Part shown: piece by piece, positions 14,513 through 22,587 of the stretch
Numbering within the stretch: position 1 is the stretch's first letter
Layout: every line of letters begins with the position of its first letter
Source of the DNA: Bacillota bacterium
GTDB lineage: Bacteria; Bacillota; Clostridia; Oscillospirales; Ruminococcaceae
Direction of reading: 5' to 3'
Assembly (NCBI GenBank): GCA_023391005.1
Contig: JAEWBS010000066.1
Location: 1 to 39,271, forward strand
DNA length: 39,271 nucleotides
The notes under the pieces: model-generated
What the model was told of the DNA's origin: nothing
What the model saw: only the letters and a program-made list of their open reading frames with translations
The model's database searches: none
Position numbers and translations under genes: made by a program

Positions 14513-15189
14513 AACGCCTCCCCTTCACCGAGGTTGATGGCCCGCACGCTGAGCACGTTGTTCACGCCGCGCAGCCGCGCCACCACCGCGTCGTCAATCG
14601 GCCCGTCGATCTCAATGATACAAAACGCTGTCTCGCCGCGGGCGACACGGCTGACCTTCATCGTGCCGATATTCATGCCGACCTCGGCCAACACGCGGGA
14701 AACGTCGCTGATCACACCGCGCCGATCGTTCTGGCTGATGACCAGCGTGCTCGACTGCGCCGAAATATCGGTGAGAAAGCCGTTAATCGCACAGATGAGA
14801 ATCTGGCCCCCACCAATCGATGAGCCAATGATCTCCTGTTTGCCGCCTCCTCGCATTGAGAAGGTCATCCGCACCGAGTTCTCATGCACGTTTTGCAGCT
14901 CGACGGGGTAAAAATCCCACCCAAGCCCGGCCTGTTCGGCCAGCGCGAAGGCGTCGGCAATCCGTTCGTCGTCCTCGGCAAGGCCCAGTGCCCCCGCCAC
15001 CAGCGCGCGATCGGTGCCGTGCCCCTTGTAGGTCTGCGCAAAAGAGCCGTGCAGCCCGAACGACACATGATCAAACGGCTCCGCCACAATCAGCCGCGCA
15101 ATGCGCGCCAGTCGCGCCGCGCCCGCCGTGTGCGAGCTCGAAGGCCCGATCATGATCGGGCCCACCGCTTTAAATACACTGATATCCAT
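14509..15189 (-). CDS. sdaAB: L-serine dehydratase, iron-sulfur dependent, beta subunit with ACT domain
   Basis: A 226-residue beta subunit. The N-terminal domain begins with the family signature VGPIMIGPSSSHTAGAARLA. The C-terminal ~75 residues form an ACT domain (TLVISQNDRRGVISDVSRVL, then MNIGTMKVSR), a likely serine-binding regulatory module. GGGGGGC lies about 7 bases before ATG 15189. It is the first gene of sdaAB-sdaAA-small membrane protein. A dyad (about 15210-15242) separates it from the SpoIIM-like gene, so it may have its own transcript. Confidence 0.95.
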   Translation of the reverse strand: MDISVFKAVGPIMIGPSSSHTAGAARLARIARLIVAEPFDHVSFGLHGSFAQTYKGHGTDRALVAGALGLAEDDERIADAFALAEQAGLGWDFYPVELQNVHENSVRMTFSMRGGGKQEIIGSSIGGGQILICAINGFLTDISAQSSTLVISQNDRRGVISDVSRVLAEVGMNIGTMKVSRVARGETAFCIIEIDGPIDDAVVARLRGVNNVLSVRAINLGEGEAF

Positions 15190-15247
15190 TCAAAGCCCCC
15201 CATTCTACAGGGCATACCGGCAGCCCTCTTACCAGTATGCCCCAAAA

Positions 15248-15883
15248 TTACAGCAGCATGACCATCAGCACCGGCGTCAGATACGCCTCAAGCAGAGCCG
15301 CCACGGCCAGCAGCGGTACAACGACCAGTACCGAGAGCCGCGCCATCTCAGAAAGCAGTGCCAAAAACGACATGTCGCGCCGCCGGTAGAGAATGCGCGC
15401 GCTGATGTCGACGCAGAGCGTACAGCCCATCGCCGCGCCAAGCAGCAGCGCCGGTATCTCAAACACGCCGTGCGGCGCAACCGACACGGCCAGCTCATAG
15501 AGTCCGCCCTGCCCCGAGGCGGTCATCATCGCCGAGAGCATGCCCATAATCGACGCGTTGAGCCCCAGCGCCGCGAGCGGAACAAAAAGGAACGGCACCA
15601 CGCCGGCCACAACCGACATGCCGGTCGCGACAAAATTATTAAAGAACAGCCCCGAGGCGCTCAAATGGCCACTTTCGTCGACAAGCGCTTTGCTGTCGAT
15701 CATCGCCGCAAGCTGCGCCATCTGGCGCGCCATGCTGGCGGGATCCTCGCGGTACTGCGCCGCGAGGATAAAATGCGTCACGACGGCAACGGCCAGAAAT
15801 AAGGCCAGCAGCAGCAAAACCATCCGCAGCAGACGTTTTAAAAACAGCCAAACCTTTTGATATTCATAAACAATAGCGGTCAT
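15248..15883 (-). CDS. Stage II sporulation protein M (SpoIIM/DUF95) family membrane protein
   Basis: A 211-residue membrane protein if started at ATG 15883, which has GGGGGA 5 bases upstream; the frame also has an ATG at 15895. There are about five hydrophobic helices. The family pattern is clear: FFNNFVATGMSVVAG, ALGLNASIMG, and APHGVFEIPALLLGAAMG. SpoIIM is part of the DMP machine needed for forespore engulfment, but more distant DUF95 members exist in non-sporulators. No other sporulation gene is adjacent, so a strict spoIIM role is not certain. Confidence 0.88.
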   Translation of the reverse strand: MTAIVYEYQKVWLFLKRLLRMVLLLLALFLAVAVVTHFILAAQYREDPASMARQMAQLAAMIDSKALVDESGHLSASGLFFNNFVATGMSVVAGVVPFLFVPLAALGLNASIMGMLSAMMTASGQGGLYELAVSVAPHGVFEIPALLLGAAMGCTLCVDISARILYRRRDMSFLALLSEMARLSVLVVVPLLAVAALLEAYLTPVLMVMLL

Positions 15884-16172
15884 TTTATCCCCCATAATCC
15901 CATATTTCTCAGCCTCATTTTAGCATAACGGCCCGGTGCGCACAAGCGGCCTGAAGTTTCTTTCGTTCACCTTGGCGGATTTTAATTTCCAACATCCCCC
16001 AACATCACACCGATTTGGCGCTACAGAATTAGACATTATTCTAGATTTTAAAAATTTGGTAATATTTTGTTGAAAAATAGATTTTTGAATGATAATATTG
16101 TAATAATGCTTGATAAATCTGTTTGAAGTCCGCCGACTAAAACGGCATCCACAACGGATGGAGGTGACAATC

Positions 16173-16640
16173 ATGGCGCTTAGAAAAGACGTCATCACCC
16201 GAATGATGAACCAATATCGCGCACAGCTGCCCGCACAGGAGCCCTTTAGCGAGCGGCGGAAAATGATGCTCGATTATATCGCGCTCTATTACGACAACAC
16301 CAACGCCCCCGAAGCGTTAATCGCGCGGCTGCGCCATATTGAACAGCGACGCTCCGCCGCGCACAGCCTGCTGGCCGCACTGGCGGGCGGTGCGGTAAGC
16401 TGTACCGTCATGTTGCTGTGCAGCGGGCATTTTAACCCGTGCCGTCTGCTATTGAGCGCCGCGGTCTATCTGCTGCTCACCGCCGCGCTGGCCTATGCCG
16501 TCTACAGCGCCATGCTGCTGGGCATTCGCTGCTTTGCCGAGGCCGACCCCTATTTCACCGACGAATATGAAGGCAAACGCATCCGCGAGATATTGGCCGA
16601 AGCCGTCGATGAAATTGCCCAGATGCGCCTGCGGCTTTAA
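16173..16640 (+). CDS. Hypothetical protein with two membrane helices
   Basis: A 155-residue protein; the start at ATG 16173 is chosen because GGAGGTG lies 6 bases upstream. The N-terminal ~65 residues are soluble and charged (including FSERRKMMLDYIALYYDN). Two hydrophobic helices follow at about 70-88 and 93-118 (LLSAAVYLLLTAALAYAVYS), then an acidic C-terminal helix. It stands alone, divergent from the SpoIIM-like gene. The AT-rich stretch 16045-16115 contains TTGAAA and GATAAT hexamers at a short 15-base spacing, a weak promoter. Family not recognised. Confidence 0.75.
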   Translation: MALRKDVITRMMNQYRAQLPAQEPFSERRKMMLDYIALYYDNTNAPEALIARLRHIEQRRSAAHSLLAALAGGAVSCTVMLLCSGHFNPCRLLLSAAVYLLLTAALAYAVYSAMLLGIRCFAEADPYFTDEYEGKRIREILAEAVDEIAQMRLRL

Positions 16641-16740
16641 TACCCCCATACCGGACCGAGACTTGCCTCATCCTGACTTGCCTCTATCGGCTCGATTCGC
16701 CGTTTTTTTTAGTTAACAAGATGCCTCCCTACAATTTGCA

Positions 16741-16785
16741 GACAGGCGGCCAAAAGCGTTATGCCCGCTTTTCGCCGTCTGTCTA
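16741..16785. repeat. Imperfect dyad with GTTATGC core
   Basis: GACAGGCGGCCAAAAGCG-TTATGC-CCGCTTTTCGCC followed by GTCTGTC forms an ~18-bp imperfect stem. The central GTTATGC and flanking A/T runs resemble the dispersed AGACTGTC element in a GC-richer form. The rest of 16641-16950 holds no gene. Confidence 0.45.
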
Positions 16786-16950
16786 CGTTTGTTGGCGCAA
16801 ATCTTTGATACCGCGCGAACCATTGAAATGACGCGCTGCGCTTTAGAACAAAATGCCGCGCCTTCTTTTATCGTCTGTTTGCGTTGTTGGCATAAGCATA
16901 GATCTTAAAATGCAAAAACGGCGCATCGCGCTTTGGCGTAGCACACACCA

Positions 16951-16993
16951 TCAAAAATCGGGACAGGCCTTCAACCGCCTGTCCCGACTTTTA
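16951..16993 (-). terminator. Terminator downstream of the GGGtGRT gene
   Basis: A 10-bp stem TCGGGACAGG (16958-16967) and CCTGTCCCGA (16978-16987). On the minus strand it is followed by TTTTTGA, placing it about 40 bases after the GGGtGRT protein stop. CTTTT on the other side allows plus-strand activity too. Confidence 0.8.
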
Positions 16994-17033
16994 ATCCTTA
17001 TTATAGGTCTTGAACGCCCTATGCAAAAGCAAC

Positions 17034-18041
17034 TCAGCCCTTTTTCTTGAGCGCCTCGCTCACCGCGACGGCGCAGGCGACGGTCGCGCCCACCATGGGG
17101 TTGTTGCCCATGCCGATCAGTCCCATCATCTCGACGTGCGCGGGCACCGATGAGGACCCCGCAAACTGCGCGTCGCCGTGCATGCGGCCCATCGAATCGG
17201 TCAGGCCGTAAGAGGCCGGGCCCGCCGCCACGTTGTCGGGGTGCAGCGTTCTGCCGGTGCCGCCGCCCGAGGCGACCGAGAAATAGCGCACATTGTTTGA
17301 AAGCGTCCACTTCTTATACGTACCGGCGACCAGATGCTGAAAGCGGGTCGGGTTGGTCGAGTTGCCGGTAATCGAAACGTCGACATGCTCAAGCTTCATA
17401 ATTGCGACGCCCTCAAGCACCTCGTTGGCGCCGTAGCAGCGCACCGCCGCGCGCTCGCCCTGAGAGAAGGCGCGCTCCGAGACGATCGAGACCTCGTTCT
17501 TGGTAAAATCATACTCGGTCTGCACATAGGTAAAGCCGTTGATACGCGCAATAATATAGGCCGAGTCCTTGCCAAGGCCGTTGAGAATCACTTTTAACGG
17601 CGTCTGGCGCGCCTTGTTGGCCGTTTTGGCAATGCCAATGGCGCCTTCGGCCGCCGCGAACGACTCATGCCCCGCCAGAAAGCAGAAGCACTTGGTCTCT
17701 TCGCGCAGCAGCATTGCGCCCAAGTCGCCGTGACCCTGTCCAACGCCGCGCTCCTCGGCGACCGAGCCGGGCACCGTAAAGGCCTGTAGGCCGTTTCCGA
17801 TCAGGCCGGCGGCTTCAACAGCGCTTGCAGCGCCCTTTTTCAGTGCGATCGCCACGCCGAGCGTGTAGGCCCACACCGCGTTCTCAAACGCAATGGGCTG
17901 TACGCCCTTGACGATAAAATCGACATTGATGCCGTTTTCGAGGCACAGCTCATTGGCTTCCTCAAGGCTTTCAAAGCCGTTTTCAGCCAGACACGCATTG
18001 ATTTTGCCGATGCGGCGATCCATTCCCTCAAATTTAACCAT
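17034..18041 (-). CDS. GGGtGRT protein
   Basis: A 335-residue protein of the family named for its motif, present here as GGGTGRT at residues 259-265. Other conserved-looking blocks are GVGQGHGDLGAM (about 99-110), NGLGKDSAY (about 154-162) and the Gly-rich C-terminus (GLIGMGNNPMVGATVA). It is soluble, with no signal peptide. The function of the family is not established to my knowledge. It lies 14 bases after a NifU-like scaffold gene in the same transcript, a pairing I recall from other Clostridia, suggesting a role in Fe-S cluster assembly or delivery. GGGGGTG precedes the ATG. Confidence 0.92.
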   Translation of the reverse strand: MVKFEGMDRRIGKINACLAENGFESLEEANELCLENGINVDFIVKGVQPIAFENAVWAYTLGVAIALKKGAASAVEAAGLIGNGLQAFTVPGSVAEERGVGQGHGDLGAMLLREETKCFCFLAGHESFAAAEGAIGIAKTANKARQTPLKVILNGLGKDSAYIIARINGFTYVQTEYDFTKNEVSIVSERAFSQGERAAVRCYGANEVLEGVAIMKLEHVDVSITGNSTNPTRFQHLVAGTYKKWTLSNNVRYFSVASGGGTGRTLHPDNVAAGPASYGLTDSMGRMHGDAQFAGSSSVPAHVEMMGLIGMGNNPMVGATVACAVAVSEALKKKG

Positions 18042-18055
18042 GTTGCAGCACCCCC

Positions 18056-18748
18056 TTAGAGTTCTCTAGGGTCGATGTAGGAGGCCGCGCCTTCATACCG
18101 ACCGTAGGTGCCTATGTTCTTTTCATAGGCCGTCTTTGCGTCCACACCGTGGCGGATGTCCTCAAGCATTTTGCCCACCCGGACAAACTTATAGCCGATG
18201 ACCTCGCGATTTTCGTCAAGCGCCATCTCAAGAATGTACCCCTCGACCATTTCGAGATAGCGCACGCCCTTGGCGCCGGTCGAAAAAATGGTCGCGGTCT
18301 GGCTGCGCAAGCCCTTGCCGAGGTCCTCAAGCGACGCGCCGATCGGCAGTCCGCCCTCGGAAAACGCGGTTTGGGTGCGGCCGTAAACAAGCTGCTTGAA
18401 GATCTCGCGCATCGCCACATTGATGGCGTCGCAGACCAGGTCGGTGTTGAGCGCCTCAAGAATGGTTTTGCCGGGCAGAATCTCGCCCGCCATCGCCGCG
18501 GAATGGGTCATGCCGGAGCAGCCGATCGTTTCAACCAACGCTTCTTCAATAATGCCGTCCTTGACATTAAGCGTCAGCTTACAGGTGCCCTGTTGGGGCG
18601 CACACCAGCCCACACCGTGCGAGAGGCCCGAAATATCGGTGATCTCCTTAGCTCTGACCCAGCGGCCCTCCTCAGGAATCGGCGCGGGGCCATGACAGTG
18701 CAGGCAGCGCACCTGCTGCATCTGTTCAACTTCGTGCGAATACTGCAA
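18056..18748 (-). CDS. Iron-sulfur cluster assembly scaffold protein, NifU N-terminal/IscU-like
   Basis: A 230-residue protein with an IscU/NifU_N core. Probable cluster cysteines are C49 (GVGWCAPQQG), C77 (TIGCSGM) and C106 (DLVCDAIN). It also has an N-terminal CxxC (C15, C18 in RCLHCHG) not found in ordinary IscU, and a C-terminal extension of about 90 residues. The start is TTG 18748, set by AAGGAGGA 7 bases upstream. It is the first gene of a two-gene operon with the GGGtGRT protein. No cysteine desulfurase is adjacent, so sulfur must come from elsewhere. Confidence 0.92.
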   Translation of the reverse strand: MQYSHEVEQMQQVRCLHCHGPAPIPEEGRWVRAKEITDISGLSHGVGWCAPQQGTCKLTLNVKDGIIEEALVETIGCSGMTHSAAMAGEILPGKTILEALNTDLVCDAINVAMREIFKQLVYGRTQTAFSEGGLPIGASLEDLGKGLRSQTATIFSTGAKGVRYLEMVEGYILEMALDENREVIGYKFVRVGKMLEDIRHGVDAKTAYEKNIGTYGRYEGAASYIDPREL

Positions 18749-18799
18749 TTGATATTCCTCCTTATCGTTACCGTTTGGCAGCGACTATTTTCATGGATA

Positions 18800-18805
18800 A
18801 TTATA
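18800..18805 (-). promoter_or_regulatory. Extended -10 promoter of the scaffold-GGGtGRT operon
   Basis: TATAAT on the minus strand preceded by TGC (extended -10), with TTGCGG 17 bases further upstream as a weak -35. It lies about 50 bases before the TTG start at 18748. Confidence 0.6.
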
Positions 18806-19140
18806 GCACAGACCGGCCGCCGCCGCAATGAATTGCGTACCCGCCGCGCCGTAACCGACCATTTTCTTCTGATCTCCCCGCAGTGCCGCCAACGGAGAAT
18901 ATGCCCTTAAATCCGCATGATATAGCGCTTTATGGGCGATTTCCCCGCGTTTAATCAGGCACTAAAATTCGTTGATTTAGCTAAAAAACCACTCTTCAAT
19001 TTTACGAAAAACGTTTTTACGTCATTCTTCGCAATGCCTGTTCTTATAAAATTCAGAGGCGATATGCGCTTTAAAAGCCTCTGATTTCTGCGTGTTTGGA
19101 CAAAAAAGACTGCCAAAGCACATTTTGGCAGAAACTATTT

Positions 19141-19269
19141 TTACGTAGGTACAGACAGTTCAATCAAAGTGGTCTTGTCCGGTGCCGCCGCCTGCTTTTT
19201 AACCAAAGCCACCGCGATATTTTCGACATCCTTTGGGGCCTGCGGCACAATGGTTGCATTGACAACGTT
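19141..19269 (-). pseudogene. Remnant resembling the C-terminus of a LacI-family regulator
   Basis: On the minus strand a ~40-codon open stretch reads ATIVPQAPKDVENIAVALV, then KKQAAAPDKTTLIELSVPT and TAA at 19141-19143. The pattern (T-V-x-Q-P/A, a helix beginning with an acidic residue, PDK, then a final L-x-V strand) is like the C-terminal end of LacI-type ligand-binding domains. It is cut off upstream by a stop and no start is present. The MATE promoter overlaps its upstream edge. The identification is tentative. The rest of 18830-19140 holds two dyads (about 18998-19024 and 19050-19083) but no gene. Confidence 0.35.
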
Positions 19270-19287
19270 TTATTTGGGTGCTATGAT
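19259..19287 (+). promoter_or_regulatory. Promoter of the MATE-MarR operon
   Basis: TTGACA (19259-19264), a 17-base spacer, and TATGAT (19282-19287). Transcription would start near 19294, which excludes the upstream in-frame start at 19096. Confidence 0.88.
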
Positions 19288-19326
19288 TTTAAAGACACTT
19301 CCCGTATGAAAGGACACATCACTGCT

Positions 19327-20727
19327 ATGGATATCGATGCATCGTTCCAAGAAGAACAAGATCAAAAATATCTTGTCATGACCCAAACGCCCATTCCGCG
19401 GCTGATCGGGCGGCTGGCGATACCGACCATCTGCGCCATGCTCATTACGTCGATCTACAACATGGCCGACACCTATTTTGTCAGCCAAATCGGCACGAGC
19501 GCGTCGGCCGCGGTCGGGGTTACTTTTTCGCTGATGGCTATTATTCAGGCCGTGGGCTTCACGTTTGGCATCGGCTCGTCGGTTCAGGTGTCGCGCCTGC
19601 TCGGAGAAAAGCGCCGGCAAGAGGCGTCGGAATCGACCGCGACGGCGTTTGTGACGGCGCTGGTTTTCGGTGCGCTGCTCGCGGTTGTGGGGCTGGTGTT
19701 TATTGACGATCTCGTCCGGCTGCTGGGGGCGACCGAAAGCATCGCGCCCTACGCCCGCGACTATGCGCGCTATATCCTCATCGGCTCGCCCTATATGGCG
19801 GCAAACTTTGTGCTTAACACCTCGCTGCGCGGACAGGGCAGCGCCTTCTACAGCATGATCGGCATCATGTCGGGCGGCATTCTCAACATATTCTTAGACC
19901 CACTGATGATTTTTGGCATGGGCATGGGCATCAGCGGCGCCGCGCTGGCCACCATTATCAGCCAGTTTGTCAGCTTTCTCATTCTGCTCTATTTTAATCT
20001 CGGCGGCCGCGGCGCGCTGCCGCTTAAGTTGCGCAACTTCCGCCTGTCGCCCAAGCTGTTTACAGAAATTATCGCCGGCGGCACACCGTCGCTGTTCCGT
20101 CAAGGCTTAGCCAGTACCGCCATGGTGTTCATGATCCGCGCCTGCATGCCGTTTGGCGATCCGGCTATCGCGGCCATCAGCATCGTGACCCGCCTGATGA
20201 TGTTTGTCATCTCGGCCATGATTGGCTTCGGACAGGGGTTTCAGCCGGTGTGCGGCTTTAACTACGGTGCTAAACGGTATGACCGCGTCAAGGAATCGTT
20301 TTGGTTCTGCGTCAAGGTCTCGCTGCTCCTTCTCACCAGCGCGGGCGTGGTCATGTTCCTGCTGGCCCCGCAGGCCATCGCCGCCTTTCGGCGCGACGAC
20401 CTCGAGGTTATTGCCATCGGAACAATTGCGCTGCGGCTGCAATGCATGATGCTGCCCACGCAAAGCTTTTTTACCATGTGCAACATGTATCTGCAATGCA
20501 CCGGGCAAAGCGGCCCCGCCACCTTGATGGCCAGCGCGCGGCAGGGCATCTTCTTTTTACCGGGCACGCTGATTTTGCCCCCGCTGTTCGGTCTGCTGGG
20601 GGTGCAGCTTGTGCAGCCGGTGGCGGATATTTTTTGCTTTATTCTGGCGGTTTATCTAAGCCGCAAATTCCTGCGCGACCTAAACCATAAGCTTGCCGAC
20701 CAGCTCAGAACGGAGGGACAGGCATGA
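19327..20727 (+). CDS. MATE-family multidrug/cation antiporter
   Basis: A 466-residue protein from ATG 19327 with about 12 membrane helices; the typical MATE opening is present as PRLIGRLAIPTICAMLITSIYNMADTYF (motif region about residues 24-50). Other hallmarks are GIGSSVQVSRLLGEKR, LRGQGSA, and FGQGFQPVCGFNYGA. MATE proteins export drugs or metabolites using Na+ or H+. The frame is open up to 19096, but the promoter at 19259-19287 and the AAAGGA 12 bases before 19327 favour the short form. The gene overlaps the following MarR regulator gene by 4 bases, so regulator and pump are coupled. Confidence 0.92.
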   Translation: MDIDASFQEEQDQKYLVMTQTPIPRLIGRLAIPTICAMLITSIYNMADTYFVSQIGTSASAAVGVTFSLMAIIQAVGFTFGIGSSVQVSRLLGEKRRQEASESTATAFVTALVFGALLAVVGLVFIDDLVRLLGATESIAPYARDYARYILIGSPYMAANFVLNTSLRGQGSAFYSMIGIMSGGILNIFLDPLMIFGMGMGISGAALATIISQFVSFLILLYFNLGGRGALPLKLRNFRLSPKLFTEIIAGGTPSLFRQGLASTAMVFMIRACMPFGDPAIAAISIVTRLMMFVISAMIGFGQGFQPVCGFNYGAKRYDRVKESFWFCVKVSLLLLTSAGVVMFLLAPQAIAAFRRDDLEVIAIGTIALRLQCMMLPTQSFFTMCNMYLQCTGQSGPATLMASARQGIFFLPGTLILPPLFGLLGVQLVQPVADIFCFILAVYLSRKFLRDLNHKLADQLRTEGQA

Positions 20728-21158
20728 ACCGCGCCGTACCAGCCAACAAGTTTATCTCGATGATCTATCGCTATACCCGCCGCTATTTTGCGCGCGAGCT
20801 GCAGGCCTCTCAGCTTGACGCCGGGCAGCTGCCGTTTTTGCTGCAGCTTTATCGTGCGCCCGGCGTCACGCAGGAGCAGCTCTCCTGCGCGCTGGGCATG
20901 GACAAGGGCACCACGGCGCGCAGCGTCGCGCAGCTCGAGGATTGCGGCCTGGCCTACCGCACGCCGGATGTGCACGACCGCCGTGTCAACCACGTTTTTC
21001 CCACTCCCGACGCCCTCGCGCGGGAGGAAGCGCTTTTTGCGATCGTTGACCGGCTGCACGAGCTGCTGTTCGAGGGCTTTTCACCCGAGGAACGCGCACA
21101 GGCGCTGTCACTGATCATCCGCATGAAAGACAATATCGAGAAAGAATTTTTGGAATGA
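20724..21158 (+). CDS. MarR-family transcriptional regulator
   Basis: A 144-residue winged helix-turn-helix protein: TQEQLSCALGMDKGTTARSV is the recognition part and DVHDRRVNHVFPT the wing, both typical of MarR. Starts inside the last codons of the MATE gene (ATGA overlap) with GGAGGGACAGGC upstream. It probably controls the pump operon, relieved by a small aromatic or drug ligand, as is usual for MarR-MATE pairs. The ligand is not predictable. Confidence 0.92.
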   Translation: MNRAVPANKFISMIYRYTRRYFARELQASQLDAGQLPFLLQLYRAPGVTQEQLSCALGMDKGTTARSVAQLEDCGLAYRTPDVHDRRVNHVFPTPDALAREEALFAIVDRLHELLFEGFSPEERAQALSLIIRMKDNIEKEFLE

Positions 21159-21197
21159 CCACCGTCATCCAATCTGACATTTTAGGAGGAAACAACC

Positions 21198-22061
21198 ATG
21201 AAAAACATCGGATTTATCGGCATAGGCGTCATGGGTGCATCGATGGCGCGCAACCTGAGCAAGCGTGGCTTTAACGTAGCGATCTATAGCCGCACTAAAG
21301 AAAAGGCCGAGGCGTTGATCGCCGAGGGGCTTACCTGGTGCGGCAGCGTAGCCGAGTGCGCCGCCGACCGCGACGCGGTTATCACCATCGTCGGCTACCC
21401 CAAGGACGTTGAGGAGGTCTATTTGAGCGAGGCGGGCGTTATCGCGAACGCAAAGCCGGGCGCTTATCTCATCGATATGACCACGACCAGCCCGCAGCTC
21501 TCAAAGCGCATCTACGAAGCGGCCGGTGCCCGCGGCCTTTTTGCGCTCGACGCGCCCGTCTCGGGCGGTGACGGCGGCGCCAAAGACGGCACGCTCTCGA
21601 TTATGGTCGGCGGCGACCGACCGGCGTTCGACGCCTGCCTGCCGCTGTTTGAAGCGATGGGAACGAATATCTTCTACCAAGGCCCTGCCGGGAGCGGCCA
21701 GCACGTCAAAATGGCCAACCAGATCGCCATTGCGGGCACCGTGTCGGGCGTGTGTGAGGCGGTGGCCTACGCCCGCGCCGCAGGGTTGGATCTTAACGCC
21801 GCGCTGGCGGCGATCGGCTGCGGCTCGGCTGCGAGTTCTCAACTGCAAAAGGTCGCCCCCAAAATGGTCTCAGGCGACTTTGCGCCCGGCTTTTACATCA
21901 AGCATTTTATCAAGGATATGACCATCGCGCAGCAGGAGGCCGAAGCCGCCGGGCTGTCGCTCGAGGTTCTGCGGCAGGTACGCCAGATGTACAAGGCGCT
22001 GGAGGATGAGGGCAAGGGAGACAACGGCACACAGGGGCTTATTGAGTATTATGAAAAATAG
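21198..22061 (+). CDS. NAD(P)-dependent beta-hydroxyacid dehydrogenase (3-hydroxyisobutyrate dehydrogenase / tartronate semialdehyde reductase family)
   Basis: A 287-residue enzyme. The N-terminal Rossmann motif is GFIGIGVMGASMARNL. The substrate-binding signature is DAPVSGGDGGAKDGTLSIMVGG, and the catalytic lysine lies in GQHVKMANQ. The C-terminal half is the all-helical dimerisation domain. R-T-K after the second strand (SRTKEKA) favours NADP(H) over NAD(H), by analogy only. Which acid is used (tartronate semialdehyde, 3-hydroxyisobutyrate or other) is unclear. AGGAGG precedes ATG 21198 by about 9 bases. It follows the MarR gene by 39 bases, so it may be co-transcribed. Confidence 0.9.
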   Translation: MKNIGFIGIGVMGASMARNLSKRGFNVAIYSRTKEKAEALIAEGLTWCGSVAECAADRDAVITIVGYPKDVEEVYLSEAGVIANAKPGAYLIDMTTTSPQLSKRIYEAAGARGLFALDAPVSGGDGGAKDGTLSIMVGGDRPAFDACLPLFEAMGTNIFYQGPAGSGQHVKMANQIAIAGTVSGVCEAVAYARAAGLDLNAALAAIGCGSAASSQLQKVAPKMVSGDFAPGFYIKHFIKDMTIAQQEAEAAGLSLEVLRQVRQMYKALEDEGKGDNGTQGLIEYYEK

Positions 22062-22084
22062 CCGCTGAAGACGCGAAGTCAAAA

Positions 22085-22479
22085 CCTCCGGCTAAGCCGG
22101 AGGCTTGAATAAGCCCTAGAAAGCATGATACGGACAATACCCCTAAAGGGACCCCGAAAGGTCTGCCATCCGCATTGCTTTTTCGGGCCACCCCTTAAGG
22201 GGTATTTTCTATGCCTTGGTATTCTTGCTACCCGTAAACGGGGTCGGTGTACTCTTTTAAGCTCATTTGATCTTCGATAGATTTACCTGACGCCTATACT
22301 TCGGTGCAATACCACATGGTATTTACATCTTCACTTTGTATGTTCTAAACTATTTATGTCTTTCATGCAAAGGCCTTCCCGTTTTTGTTTGTTAGGTTGA
22401 CAGACCTTAACTTTCAATATATCGGGGAGTTTCTTCTGGCCACACCTATAAGGTCTTTCTCCACCGACAGAGCCGGTGG
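22085..22479 (-). mobile_element. Internally deleted IS200/IS605-type element
   Basis: Bounded by two subterminal hairpins, CCTCCGGCT-A-AGCCGGAGG (22085-22103) and CCACCG...CGGTGG (22461-22479), as in IS200-type elements that lack terminal inverted repeats. Inside, on the minus strand, are the start and end of a Y1 transposase tnpA with the middle missing. At about 395 bp it is a non-autonomous derivative. A further hairpin, GGGGT...ACCCC-like with surrounding TACCCCTTAAGGGGTA (about 22190-22206), lies at the 3' side of the remnant. Confidence 0.8.
22204..22366 (-). pseudogene. tnpA: tnpA (IS200 Y1 transposase) remnant, internally deleted
   Basis: From ATG 22366 on the minus strand, with GGGAAGG upstream: MKDINSLEHTK, then TGA where the family has Trp, then RCKYHVV. 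After a one-base deletion, the second frame gives APKYRRQV. It then passes directly into the family's C-terminal sequence IEDQMSLKEYTDPVYG, followed by TAG. The central catalytic part, including the HUH motif and the tyrosine, is missing, so no active transposase is made. Confidence 0.8.
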
Positions 22480-22491
22480 TTCTTAAGCAAT

Positions 22492-22552
22492 CTAAACGGG
22501 GTTTACGCTGCGGCGTAAACCCCGTTTAGACTGTCAAAAAAGGTATGCTAAA
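22492..22552. repeat. 17-bp hairpin followed by the dispersed motif (copy D)
   Basis: A perfect 17-bp inverted repeat, CTAAACGGGGTTTACGC (22492-22508) and its complement (22513-22529), is directly joined to AGACTGTCAAAAAAGGTATG. It lies between the IS200 remnant and the 3' end of the adenylate kinase gene, and can act as a terminator for the latter. Confidence 0.7.
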
Positions 22553-22587
22553 CTTTAATCAAGACACGCGATTGACGCAACAAGCAT

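Noticed and set aside
13583..14911. Long plus-strand frame (442 codons)
   Set aside because: Antisense to the serine dehydratase genes; composition is that of a shadow frame.
15101..15802. Plus-strand frame antisense to the SpoIIM-like gene
   Set aside because: Arg/His/Gln-rich shadow with no start signal; the minus strand has clear family motifs.
18149..18910. Plus-strand frame antisense to the scaffold gene
   Set aside because: No family motifs; the minus-strand NifU-like protein explains the region.
19096..19326. N-terminal extension of the MATE protein
   Set aside because: The promoter at 19259-19287 starts transcription inside it, and MATE proteins begin near the later ATG.
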